From positions 16,522,760 to 16,586,759 of the forward strand of contig OZ005689.1 in assembly GCA_963930775.1 (NCBI GenBank): a DNA stretch of 64,000 nt, in the 5' to 3' direction. The notes beneath the pieces are model-generated. The model was not told where the DNA came from, ran no database searches, and saw only the letters and a list, made by a program, of their open reading frames with translations. This DNA comes from Cliona cf. orientalis (Eukaryota; Porifera; Demospongiae; Clionaida; Clionaidae). Made by a program: the position numbers and the translations under genes. Positions 1-11,503 of this stretch are shown here, piece by piece. Position 1 is the stretch's first letter, and every line of letters starts with the position of its first letter.

Positions 1-638
1 TTTATCAGATAATAGATCTTGTAAGGTACAGTTTAGTGACCCAACAATTGGACACTTCCTCATTTGTTAGTATGGATGACCCATAATACATGCTGACTCA
101 TAATAGAAGCATCCACTCTATACTGATCAAGTAAGATACATACAGTTTGTATTAAATTTACCCGTCCTCAAATTATAATAGGCTTATCATACTAAAGTAT
201 AGTGTCCCAAGTTTAATATAATCACGCTGCTGTTGAGATCAAATGCTGGTCATTTGGCTGCAGCAAGCTAGCTTGTACTTTCAACATATAATATTATGCT
301 ACTTTTGTGCCAAGCTGCCCCCCAAATAGGATGTAGTAGGAACAGCTAATAAGTTTTGTCTAACATACTCCCACCCACCCCCTAGTCCCATGCAGATGTG
401 GCTCTTGACAGGCTAGGATGTTTTTTAGGGACAAATCAAATGTGGTTCACTTCAGAGATATGCATAATTATAGTCACTGTCAAACTGCCTGTGGTATTCG
501 AGTATGTGTATGTAGTATCAAGAAATTGGATACAGTCCTAGGCAGTTTTATTGTCGAACACATACATAGTTGAGGCTTTTTATAAATGTACTTTCATATG
601 AACAAGGTGTAATTGGTATAGGTACATGCGAAGAGAGC
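1..638. other. Upstream intergenic region, no gene seen
   Basis: AT-rich DNA with no open frame of note and no repeat that I can match elsewhere in the window. It would hold the promoter of the EXTL3-like gene that follows, but I see no clear TATA box or initiator. Confidence 0.4.
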
Positions 639-2222
639 ATGGCTGCTGGAGATGGACAGAGAAGTCGTCTCAGATTGGTGATTGTAATAACTGTTCTTTC
701 GCTTCTGCTGCTTGCACCCTTTACCATCTACTATTTATGGAGGTCTCCATACTTGTATACAAAGGGCCTTGTATTTACACCAAGTCCCACACTGGACTTG
801 AACTGTATAAATAATAAATGTAATTGCCCAGTGATGAATGGAATCATTGATTACACAAGATGTCCATTGGAGCAGGTATTTGCAGTGTATGTGTATAGAC
901 AAAATGATGTAACCCTGCAATACCCTAGTGACATAAGTGACATTGAGTCTGTCCTGAAAGAAACTAATTCTTGGACAGACACTCCCAGCAAAGCGTGTTT
1001 ATTTGTGTGTATTGTTGGTCCATCGCCCTCTAAAGAGAACTTGCAACTTAACTCCCTACCTCACTGGAATGGTGGCATCAACCATGTTTTAATAGACATC
1101 CCTGAAGTTGGACAAATGTCATCCCCAATTGCCACTATTGGCTCCAGTCTTGTAGCAAGTGGTCAGGCAGTGAGACAAAATCATTTGCATATGCTTACTC
1201 CCCCAGTGTCTCAGAAATACCAATAGCACCTCCGTCACTATATGAAACCCTTTGTACTCACACTTTATACTTTGAAGGTGTGTCCTCACAGAGTGTTTCA
1301 ACTGATTGGTCAAACTCTGCTATGATGAAAGAGTTAAGTTTCAATGTCAAGTTTACCTGTGAACGAACAGGAGCTGTGATTTGTGGTACTGATGAGGAAT
1401 GGGCTCTGTGTACATCTCAAGAGCAACGACTAAGAAGTTGCGCAAATTCAACATTTGCTCTTGTCCTGGGAGTGCCAGATACCAGTGCTATCACATATAC
1501 ACGACTCAGTGAGGCATTGAGATGTGGTGCAGTGCCAGTAGTTGTTGGAGTACGACAACTGCCATTTGATAGTGTGATTAACTGGAACAAGGCAGCAATT
1601 CTCCTGCCATTCCTAACATCACCTCATGATCTGAGTGGCTTACTAACCAGCCTTCAACCAGAAACCTTGGCACTAATGGGTTATCGAAGCCAAGGAAGAT
1701 TCCTTCATGAGACATACTTTTCCAGTCGTAAGGCTGTGCTGCATACCATAATTGCTATATTGAGGTCAAGGTTCATGCATCCTCCGCCGGCAGCTACGGA
1801 TTTCAATGGCAAAATATTTAAAGTTAGCTAATGACGATAATTCTAGAATTTCTCCTTCTCCGAGATTCCTCAACAATTATACAATTTATTCCGAAGAATT
1901 ATTGAACAACCCACCAGGACCTTTTTTCATGTACCCAGTTACTCCATACCGACAGCCATATGTTTCTTCAATGTTTTATGAGCCCAGTAATAATTCACTA
2001 AGTTACACTAAACCTCCAGTTCTTAAGGGTGCTCCATTCCGCTCAACGTTGCATGGCATTCATCCTCCTGAAGGACTCACTGTTGTTGCACTGACCTACC
2101 ATCGATCTCAGCACCTTGCACAGTTTGTGAAAGGATTCCAAGGATGTTCTTTCCTGGCCAAGATTGTGATTGTGTGGAATGACGAAAAAGAAGCAGCAGT
2201 GCCAAAAAGTACACAAACAAGG
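639..2222 (+). pseudogene. EXTL3-like exostosin glycosyltransferase, frame-broken and truncated
   Basis: In animals EXTL3 is a Golgi type II membrane GlcNAc-transferase that starts heparan sulfate chains. The start at 639 gives a short cytosolic tail and a single signal-anchor (residues about 12-34, LRLVIVITVLSLLLL). A Cys-rich stretch and an exostosin (GT47-type) domain follow, with EEWALC, STFALVLG, ALRCGAVPVVVG and QGRFLHETYFS matching EXTL3 block by block. After a variable linker come PSPRFLNNYTIYSE, PGPFFMYP and the start of the GT64 domain (GLTVVALTYHR, KIVIVWND). The frame changes near 1190 (one base short in an A-run) and again near 1800. The GT64 domain stops after about 45 residues, where a MITE starts; its catalytic core is absent from the window. 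Either this is a pseudogene or assembly errors hide a living gene whose remaining exons lie elsewhere. Family assignment is firm; gene status is not. Confidence 0.75.
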
Positions 2223-2502
2223 TTTGTAGGGATAACGTATCACATCCACTATACATCCCTATGCTTGCTTTTCTCGGTAATTAACATCACACACTCCTGA
2301 TTCAGTATGTAAAGTGTCATTAAATTTTAAATTGATCCATGTATTGATTTTCCATTCCTGCATGCATGTGCCCCATATATAATACGGGTGTGCACGGCTA
2401 CTCAAAAAGCAAGTGTAGGGATGTACAGTGGATGTGATACGTTATCCCTGCAAACCTTGTTTGTGTACTTTTTGGCACTGCCATCCCTACTTCATCCTTC
2501 AA
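2196..2502. mobile_element. MITE of family C (TIR about 75 bp), left tip missing
   Basis: The left arm (from GCAGTGCCAAAAAG) and the right arm (to GGCACTGCCATCCC) are inverted copies over about 75 bp. A fuller copy lies at 41539-42168, whose ends read TTGAAGGATGAAGTAGGGAT and its complement. Here the outer 20 or so bases of the left arm are missing, and the arm abuts the broken EXTL3-like frame. No transposase is present. Confidence 0.75.
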
Positions 2503-2609
2503 TTGTTTTTTATACTTGTTATTATTCTTTTTTAGTGCCCCCAGGGTATTTCATGCATGATAGTTACTAATTTTCATCAATGCCACCTAGCTGACTAATC
2601 TCGTGGGGA

Positions 2610-3415
2610 CAGAGGCTGACACCGTGAGTTCAAACTTGAATACTCCTATAAGTGCAAATCCCAGGCAGTCTTTTGATAGCTAGCCAGTGTCCTTCGATTG
2701 AAGCCACGCCCCTCGTTATCTCGATCCTGAAGCTGGCTAGATCGCAAACTTGAAAGATTAGAAGGCTGTTTAGAACCAAGTAGTGACGAAAACCTTCCGT
2801 TTCGGGAGCGTATTTTGTAGGCCAGTAAGTGTACTGTTGGTAATAGCCACCATAATCGACAGTTCACTGAGCTGATCAGCTGAGCGCTTAAGCTCGAGCA
2901 GGTCTGTGAATGCGCGCCACTGACATCGGTCACATGACTTCACCATGGCAACACCTTATGAGCAAGCGCATTATATGGCGAAATGGCTTATCAGACACAC
3001 CCACTCGCAATATGCCCTGTACACACCCACAATTAAATCGCTGTCCTGATAACACAAAACGAGCGTGCCACAGACGTGCGCGCTCCAAAATGGAGTGGAT
3101 TTATACTCGAACTAAGGTGAGCGGTCATGGTAGTCTTGAGTTAGCCCAGGAAAACAGAAAGAAAGAAAGAAAGAAAGAAGAAAGAATGAGAAATGGCTAT
3201 TTTTTTGAACATCTGGTTGTGGCATATACAATTGAGTTGATGAATGGTCTTGGTCTTGTTAGATCGATAATTTGCTGTAGATTCTGATTTTGACACTTAG
3301 AAATCTCACAAAGTTACCTGTTTTGAGATATTTGGATGTTTGTAATGTATTATATATATGGAGTATCCGTGCCATCCCTACTTATAGAGTCTACCGACTC
3401 TATGATAATTAGTAT
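2610..3415 (-). repeat. Interspersed repeat family A, copy 1
   Basis: About 800 bp shared, in inverse orientation, with copies at 37768-38632 and 39657-40750. The right tip here carries an 8-bp stem with a 4-base loop (ATAGAGTC TACC GACTCTAT), which sits at the start of the other two copies. It is noncoding and has no long TIRs. A hairpin just inside a tip and no TIR is a Helitron/Helentron-like trait, but I cannot show a replication protein or a CTRR end. A GAAA-type simple repeat lies at about 3159-3185. Confidence 0.7.
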
Positions 3416-3476
3416 AGCTGTGGATCTGGACAGTAGCCATAGCTAGCTAGCTAGCGCAATAGATGTCACCAGCGGA

Positions 3477-4056
3477 ACATTCGACGATCTTTACCAGTCA
3501 TACACTTGGCCACCTAGTTGTGTACATGAGCACAATGGGCATGCATTATGCATTGAGTAGGCAATGCGAAAGGCATGGCTAACGTGGCCAACAAAAAGGC
3601 ACTTATTCAATTGTGATGCTCGTGGACCATATCTCTCGATTTGATGCACACTCAAGCCAGTTTTTCGCCGAATTCGATTGATTCGTTATGCTTAGGCCAT
3701 CACTTATAATAAAATAGTTTCCTGTCCCCCGCCCGCATGCTATTTTGGCACCCGCATCCTCACTTATTATTGGCAGTTTCATTGGCCACACCCCCTTAAT
3801 TTGAGACAGGTTTGGGGGTGTGGTCAGATTCTTGCATATAAGATTATGTTCGAATTAAGTTACTGAACTGTATGCTAGCTAACAGCAGCAGAACAATAAT
3901 ATTATTAATACAGTAATAAAAAATATCTGCCCGCCCGCATGGGTTGATGGCAAATCAGGGGACGGGAAACAAATAAGACATGGCCTTACAAGTCACTTAG
4001 ATGCAACAACAAGACTTACTACTTTTAAAGTTATCCCTTGCGCATGCGCACGGGGT
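3477..4056 (+). repeat. Repeat family B, 5'-truncated copy with a nested MITE
   Basis: The copy begins near ACGATCTTTACCAGTCATAC and ends at TTGCGCATGCGCACGGGGTA, as do the copies at 40899-41537 and 52878-52982. It is split at about 3690-3995 by a roughly 300-bp element whose ends (TAGGCCATCACTTAT and its diverged complement) are inverted and which contains GC-rich CCCGCCCGCATG motifs at both sides. Confidence 0.65.
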
Positions 4057-4149
4057 AATAAGCTAAACTACTCACAGTTGAAGGATGAATGGAGTGGACA
4101 TGCAATAAATTTAATTATTAGTGAGCTTAGTTCACTACTACATTCACAC

Positions 4150-5576
4150 CATGTTTCACCTCCCACACACACCAGTACTCACCAATTCATGTTATCTTTG
4201 CAGTCGCTGGTAGAGTGCCACACCCTATTAGTATAGTAGAAGGTAGGGGATGATCACATTATTCACATTCACATAATTGGAAGAGTGTAAACACATGCAG
4301 GCAATACTGATGACCTTAATTACCACACCCAGCAAGTAATCATGACTGATACAGCTAAGATGTATACTTCATCCTTTATATCTCCAGGGAATTATTGAAG
4401 CCAGCCTCTCGTGTTCACTCCCCACTGCCAGTACCTACTACCACTGTCCACTACATGGCATACACTATCTCCCACTCTCACTGACTCATGCTTCTCTCTC
4501 TTACCGACTTTGAGGCTGCCACTTGTCGTCTTAGCTCCAATATTTCCACTTGACTCTGCATTTGCTTTTGTTTTCTTCAATTTCTTAATTTCCTATAGAA
4601 AATTAACATCAGTACTGCTGAGACCACACCCACCCACTCTCACTCATGACTGGCTAGACCCTTCACTAATTTCCACACTTAAATCAAGGGCCGGTGTATT
4701 TGGGGGTGGGTCAATACAGCCTCGATTAAACACAGTACACAACATGCAGCCTCAGCACTTACACTAACTCATAACAAACTTAGGCATACCTCCTCCAATC
4801 TGTTGCACTCCTCCTGTGAACAATGAGATGATACAGGCACAATCAGGAGCACATGATAGAAGGAAGGAAAGAAAGAAGAGAGGAGGATGAGAGTGAAGTG
4901 ACCATAGGTTAAGAATTTTTTTTTACATGTATTTAATATCTATGATTTGAGTTATAATAAATTACTTAATGACTTACTATTTGGCGATTGTCCTCATCCT
5001 GCAATAAAGAGGAAGAGTCAGATCATACAGCTAAACATGCATGTACATGTAGCCTCCTCTCCAGCTTACAAGCACATGATGAAACTCCCTACTACTATTT
5101 TTAGAACTAGACAGAAGGAACCTGGAGATGAGGCTAACACAAACATTGCTCTACTTTCTGCCATGAAGCAGCAGTCACTCATGCTCTTAGTGGCCTATGC
5201 TATGACTGACTTTGCTCTATGACAGTTGGTATATTCTTGACATCATGAGGTGACAGTGTATATGACAACTTACAGCAAACTGGTTCCACTATGGATCTCC
5301 CTCACATGCTGCCTGCAAAAGTGCAAACAAGAAACACAGCTCATGTTTACATGGTCCATATGGTACATGGAACTGGTATGTATAAACTACACAATCCCCG
5401 GACCTCCTCACAAACACTCTCTTCCCATATCCATATGCAGTCTTAAGGAGAAACATGCCAGTACACATGCATAAACATCTCAACTTCTACTCAATAGCTA
5501 TTCTGATATCAAACACATACACCTGACACTCACCCTCAGTCTATAGTCTTTCAGCCATGACAAATGCTTTTCTCTA
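4150..5576 (-). other. Possible minus-strand gene of very short exons
   Basis: Read on the minus strand, several small open pieces are bounded by good splice sites. At 5576-5534 there is an AG before and GTGAGT after, reading REKHLSWLKDYRLR. At 5312-5274, CTTTTGCAG precedes and GTAAGT follows, reading QHVREIHSGTSL. At 4814-4791, TGTTCACAG precedes and GTATGC follows, possibly EECNRLEE. At about 4600-4510, CTATAG precedes and GTAAGA follows, Lys/Glu-rich. At about 4230-4190 a further piece ends in GTGAGT. The charged content would suit a coiled coil. I could not chain the phases into one continuous protein, so this may be chance. No homology is recognised. Confidence 0.2.
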
Positions 5577-5579
5577 CTA

Positions 5580-6686
5580 TACACTGTCAAACGTCTACTC
5601 ATGTTGTATTTCCCAGTGGTCCCTGTAGTTGTGCACATTCCAAAAGTTAATTAGTAATTAGCTATAATACTGACACCATAATCTGATGACACCCTCTCCC
5701 AACGTCATTGCAGGGATGCCACAGTTCACTCTGACACTCACACTCACCATCATACACTCACTTCAGCTCACTACTACATTGGGGAATACACAGCCCTGGC
5801 CAACAGCTGGGTTTATTAATTCAGAATTCTAACCCACACATACTCTGACTAAAGGCACACTAAAATGGTCCACTACATGCAGGTAATGAAGGTAGAGCTC
5901 TGCTCAGGAACACTCGTGCAGTTCCCCCAGTAGAAGCAATCAGGTACAATCACCCCTCCCCACCAAGACTGGAGGCAGCAACCCCACAAGACAGAGTTGA
6001 TAAAATGAGGGGGAGGGAGGAAACACTCCCATAAGCGGCACTGTGTCCAGAGCCACAACCGTGGTCAAAATACATGCAGTCCACAGAATTTGCACATAAT
6101 AATATTATGCAGTTCATCGACAGTCAACCTAAGGGTTAAGGGCAAAGCTCGGTGTGATCAGCTGTCAAGTTGACACAGCACTTCATCATAAAAGTGCCCC
6201 CCTCATGATTTTACCCACAAAACATTAAAATCGCCTCTTCACTACATCTACAAATTGCATACTAACTTTACCATTGGGGTTAATAGTGATAGTCCCTCAT
6301 GGAAGAGCCACAACTTGTTCCGAGGGATCAGAGTTTATGCCATTTTAATAAATTTTTGTTGGGTAAAAAAATAGATTAAATTCTGTAGATGGGTATTAAA
6401 GTCTAAAATCTAGATGGTATATACAGTGAATATGATATTAATGAACTGTGGGGGCAAATTATGTCTCAGCATCTTATTGCGAATCTTGGAGGGTTCAAAT
6501 CCTCTCTTTAAAATTCAATTCTGTGAAACTAATCAGCAAACCAGCTGCAGCTAGGCTAATAAAACCACAAAGAATGTGAGGTATAAGTTGTAGTTGCTAG
6601 GCAAAACCACCATGAACGCACAGTAGCTATAAGTTGTAGTTGCTGAGCCACACCACAAAGCATGCACTGTATAAGTAGCGGTTAAT
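5580..6686. other. Noncoding stretch, nothing assigned
   Basis: No convincing coding exon, tRNA or TIR element is seen. The tRNA-B-box-like word GGTTCAAATCC at about 6493 has no matching A box or cloverleaf. Confidence 0.4.
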
Positions 6687-6884
6687 TACTGTATAGTGGG
6701 AAAGTTTTGAGGGAGAATTTCGCGATTTTTCAGCCATCTGCGAAAGTTTTCTCCACGAGATTTTAGGCATGCCACACCCATTATGCGACCAGTTTTTACA
6801 TTCCACGAAAGTTTTCTCTGCAAAATGCTCCTATCCTACCGATCCGTGAAAGTTTTCTCCCTCGAAAATTCCCGCTATACGGTA
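6687..6884. mobile_element. MITE with 30-bp inverted ends
   Basis: The left end TACTGTATAGTGGGAAAGTT and right end AATTCCCGCTATACGGTA are inverted copies, and GAAAGTTTTCTCC is repeated inside. About 198 bp, noncoding. The TACCGTATAGCGGGAA type of end is common in marine invertebrates; I do not assign a superfamily. Confidence 0.7.
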
Positions 6885-8816
6885 CATCCCTATGGTAGCA
6901 ATTTACTTTTCTGAAACAGTAAAGGTATTGAATCGTAAGGGTATTGGAACTTCAAATTTGGCACAGATACAGGTGAATATGGAAAATGAATATTTTTAAG
7001 TTTGTCATCTGTTTTCATTTTCTGCGGTTATTAGGTAATGATGACGTAATCTATGAATTGCCAGAAAATTCAGGGCCTCCGGTGGAGCCTTTCTGAGACT
7101 TGAAAATTGGTATACATGTAGAGTATCTGACGCATGTATCCAGCGAATACATTACAAGCTGAGTGATACTTTCTCTGACAAGTACCGCTGGCCGAATATC
7201 ACGCGTTCTCTTAGCTGACGTAATCCTGTGGATAAATAAAGCTAGCCTTGTGCTACAGCTATAGCACGCACGCTGTTGCCATGCCGCGACCAACCTGATG
7301 TTCAGAAGCTGTATGGTGCTGTCGAGTTCTTCACCTGTGATTGAAACTTGTGTCGAGGTCGAGAGTCGGTCTCAGTCTCCACCTCTGCGATGCAGCTACT
7401 GGGCATGTGGAATAATATTATGTCTAAAACTTAAACTGATCACCAAGCACTAATGGTGCCAGATCCAATAATTGCAGCTACACTTGCAAATCAGATTCTA
7501 AGACCACCAGATAGATATAGCTTAAACATTGTTATGACAGTTTAATTGAAATTGTTATATCACTGTGAAAGTTGTTATGAAACCCAGTTTGGGTTACCCC
7601 AGTTGCATGCAAAAGTAACCTAGCAATTTGAACCTCAACTACAGCTATGTTGGGGATACCCGAAGCCTGTGCAGTTTATGGCTCTAGAAATTCACAGCAA
7701 AAACAAGTGGATCACTAATCTAATGTGGGTTGCCTGAATTCGTACATTAATTCCTATCATAGTTCTTGTAATCCAATTAATTATAGATACTATCTCAAAT
7801 TTGCCAGTTTAGGAGATACAGTTACTACATGAATTTACTACAAAGTCATGAATTTGATAACACTCATGGGACTATGCCTATTTGTTATTCCCAAACTGGC
7901 TTTGACATAGTTTAGTAGTATCATGAGAACTATAATGTGGAGGTATAGTGTGTGCAGTAACCCATGTTAGTTTAATATGATCCACTTGTTTTTACTGTTA
8001 AGTTGGAATACTGCAAGCTTACGTAGACGCACTAGGCACTACTGGTATCATGGTAATGTTATCACCTGCATGCCAGCCCTACTATTAATTTTGGTGGTGA
8101 TGTACATGTGTTAGTTCAAACAAAGTTTATATTGTGTGCCAGGTGGCCAAGCTTGTGTGTAAAATTATCATCACAAAAGGTGTATAAGCTATCAGAATGA
8201 TTGTGTGCATGAGCATGCAATGACACATGATGAACTTATCAATCAATCACTAGAGAAGTTCTGCATGATGAAATATTTGCTCATAATACTATACCAAAAA
8301 TGATGTAGCTCATCATCCCGTACACATGCATGGGATGGCTGGATGTATTCATACAAGTACCTATTTAGGTACAGGAAGTGTATATAGCAGTAAACCAATT
8401 CAGGTACATATTTCGTTACCAACAACATGAATTGAGGTCTCAGGGTCATTCATTAGACCATGCATGACATACAACCAACCCTCAGAGCTAGCAAGGAAAT
8501 GTTTAAGGTCACTACATCCAGGAAATTATTGGTTGTATGAATTGACACATTTAGGGTGAGAAATGCTGAACACTATTCCAAACTGGAACTTTTAGTCTAA
8601 GAGGAAAGCAATAAACAAACAGGAAGAGGAGGAGTTAATACTTCATGACTTAGTACTCCAAGCAGAGAGTATTACACACAAAAAAGGAAGCAGAGGACTA
8701 AATATTTTGTGAGATAATATGATCTGCACAATAAGAATGTAAGGGCGTATACCTCATAATTATGTACTTCCTGTCTGCTCGTGTCCAAATGCGACCATCT
8801 TGGGCCTCAGTGTGAC
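6885..8816. other. Intergenic region with a small foldback
   Basis: The stretch 7689-7735 (AAAACAAGTGGATCA) recurs inverted at about 7945-7998, giving a foldback of about 310 bp with AT-rich, imperfectly paired interior arms. I see no coding exon; the region upstream of 8820 should contain the promoter of the KDEL protein gene. Confidence 0.45.
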
Positions 8817-8819
8817 TTG

Positions 8820-8827
8820 CTATAAAA
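8820..8827 (+). promoter_or_regulatory. TATA box candidate of the KDEL protein gene
   Basis: CTATAAAA lies 59 bp before the start codon at 8887, in a spacing that fits a short 5' untranslated region. Based on the motif alone. Confidence 0.4.
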
Positions 8828-8886
8828 TGTGTTGGTCAAGTGGTAGCTAGCACTCATCATAATTTTTAGAAGAATATAACCTGAAA

Positions 8887-10857
8887 ATGAAGCTCAGTAT
8901 CAGATCCATCTCTTTTGCTGCACTTATTTTGGCTGCTACAACCTTTTGTAGTGAATCAGCTGGAAATTTCAAACAAGTAATGGACTTGATTGACGAGAAG
9001 AGTGAAATACTCTCGCAGCATCATTTTTTCCAGTACCTGGCCAATAAATCGATTCCAGCTGGCAAAAGGTTACAATTCATGCCTTACTGGACATTCTTCT
9101 CCATGGGGGCATCTGATATACTCGATAATTGGATTCGTGTTCGAAACCCCCAAACTGAACTTGAGCACCGAATCAATGCCTTCATTGCTGAAGATAACTG
9201 GCACTACAACTTCTTCATTCATGACATGGATAACATCCTTAACTACACAATCAATGACTTTGGTTCTTACGGAGCTATTCTGCGTCATATATGGGGAGAC
9301 GAGAGCAAAGCAGTGCGTATGCTCGTGTACACAACTGCTGAAGTAACCAGGAGCAAGGATCCCTTAGTTACTCTGGCCAGTTTTGAAGCCATGGAATCAG
9401 GCTTAAACTTCCTCTTTGATTCAATTTATGATAACATATTTATGGAGGAGGAAGAATTCAAACACATGCAGTACTTTGGTGCCATGCATATTGACCTGGA
9501 GAGGAGCCATACCATCACTGGAGACGTTCTCGGCGACTACAATGCTTCTGAAGAAACTATACAGCTCTCCCAGGAAATCATTCAAGAGATTTTCTATTGG
9601 TAAGTTAACATACTCGAGGTGCACATAATTATTAATGGGTTTGGTATAAATGTTTATACAGTGTTGGTGTGCATATTACAAGTATAACTGCCGCAGTCCA
9701 TATATACTGTCAGATATTTGCCAACGCTTTTGGCTATATACAATGTTCAATTTATAACACTGTAGGTACAGCATACTATAAATTATTTACATATACAATG
9801 GTCCTATATTTGGCAGGCTGATCGGTTCATTAATTGGGGTTGATCGCAAATCCTGATCTTAGAGGCTTGAGAACTAAACTAGCATCAATTTGCACTGGTG
9901 TACACGCATACTTCCCAGGCTGTAACCTATTAAGCAGTGAATATTAGCAACATAAATTATGTTTCCTGTGGACCTAGGATAATATTATGGTATAACTTCC
10001 TCTGTATACTGAATGTGTTCTTATGATGCAATTTCCATACCAGTTACTGTGAAGTATGGTAGCAAGTGGTGTAAGGGCTGAGTGTAGTTAGGTTTCATGC
10101 ACTTTTGAAGTCACAGCACTTTCACTAAGTCTTGTAGCTAAGGATGTCTAGAAACCGAGTCAAAAGATCGAATCGCTTGTACACTGAGCGTTAAGAACCT
10201 TTGTTGTTTCTATGCAGTTTCTTTTGTAACATCTAAAACTATAGCTATAAGGTGTACTTGAACTCCCGGGCCTGTTTATGCAAGACTACATTGTGATTTC
10301 TGATAAGCTTTACAGACTCTGAGGTACATAGGTCGTTGAACATAACAGAGGTGTGGCTTACAAATTTGAACCTTGAACATGCAAACATACTAAAAGTTAG
10401 AGAGCATAATATACCCTTGTACTGCATCATCTTTTGAGTTTAGCCATGACACAGTGACACTATAATAATTATATCCTCTCAAGATCAGGAGGCAGTAAGT
10501 TCTCTGTGTCATCTCTCACCAAATGACACTGCATCACCCACTCAACTGCACTGCAGTAGAAGTCCTGGTGTTGGGCATGAACTCACTATCATTGTATCAA
10601 TGCTCTAATCCATACTATACACTAGCCCTTGAGTGTTATTCAAGTGTGTTCAGGTATGTATCACATTCTTCCTTTGCAGGTTTGATAAAGTGTATGACTC
10701 TCTCTATAATATCTGCATTGCTGAAGATAGCATTCGTCCTGAAAAGTATGCTATAGACGGCTATCCACCCATGAATGGATTTCCAGCTAATCATCCCAAT
10801 AGAGGTCTGCAGCTCAATATAGACCCAATTCCAATTCCAATTAAGGATGAACTGTAG
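8887..10857 (+). CDS. ER-lumen heme-oxygenase-like (TenA/PqqC/HDO fold) protein with KDEL tail
   Basis: There are two exons, 8887-9599 and 10680-10857 (GTAAGT donor, CCTTTGCAG acceptor), in phase, giving 296 residues. Residues 1-24 form a signal peptide and the last four are KDEL, so a soluble protein retained in the endoplasmic reticulum is predicted. The body is all-helical in character and looks like the heme-oxygenase-like superfamily that includes TenA, PqqC and diiron oxidases. Candidate metal ligands are E102/H106 (AEDNWH), E167/E170 (FEAMES) and H201/D203/H208 (HIDLERSH). The C-terminal 59 residues in exon 2 are Pro/Asn-rich. The reaction is unknown; oxidation of a small metabolite by a metal centre is inference from the fold. 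The exon structure and KDEL are seen directly; fold assignment is pattern-based. Such proteins are more familiar in bacteria, so ancient transfer is possible. Confidence 0.8.
9600..10679 (+). other. Intron 1 of the KDEL protein gene
   Basis: A 1,080-bp GT-AG intron. I see no repeat or RNA gene in it; several short open frames here are not coding. Confidence 0.75.
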
Positions 10858-11503
10858 CGATAAAAGAATCAGGCTCATAATCTTTCATTATTACCACATT
10901 TAAATTTTATGTAGAATGAGTAGCTATACAGTAGTCTTCTTTTATATTCTATACCATAATAATATTATGTTTATTATTACCAGCTGGACAATGTTACAGT
11001 AGTAAACATGTACGTGGCTAACCAGTAGAGTATATAGTTATCTGCTGTAAGACACTGGAGTGCAAAATCCTCACTGCTGCATGACTCCGGGTATCATATA
11101 GCAGCATGGTCGATGTGGCTACATAGCTAGATTGTGTGATTGTGAAGAGTGTGATCATATCCCTCAGTCTCACTGTGCATGGATGTACTATACTGATCAG
11201 GAGATAGGAGTATTGTACTCTATAAATGATGTAATCAGTGTAATGTAAACACAGATAGGACACAGCTGCAGCAGCAGAGAGTGCTGCACAGCAGGGGAAT
11301 CAGTCAATTTACACCACACAACTGGGCAGGACCACTCTTCATTAATTTTGTACTACCACTGGGCAGGTCATAACAATGACCACTATTAAAATTTTATGCT
11401 GGTGTTTGTGACATCATCCTTTTGGTAGCTACAAGCTACATTGAATGTATACTTTCTCTCAGACGACCCCTTACCCTACCTAATGGCCCTCAAGAGTGAA
11501 CAC
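10858..11503. other. Intergenic region
   Basis: AT-rich sequence after the KDEL gene containing the recurrent palindrome ATAATATTAT (near 10960). No gene or full element is seen. Confidence 0.4.

Noticed and set aside
2388-2570. Downstream exon rescuing the EXTL3-like gene
   Set aside because: The open stretch is mostly MITE arm, and the piece after a possible acceptor near 2536 (PPGYFMHDSY) does not match GT64.
4411-4767. Plus-strand protein of 118 residues
   Set aside because: Low-complexity Pro/Leu/Ser composition, no homology, and it overlaps better-bounded minus-strand pieces.
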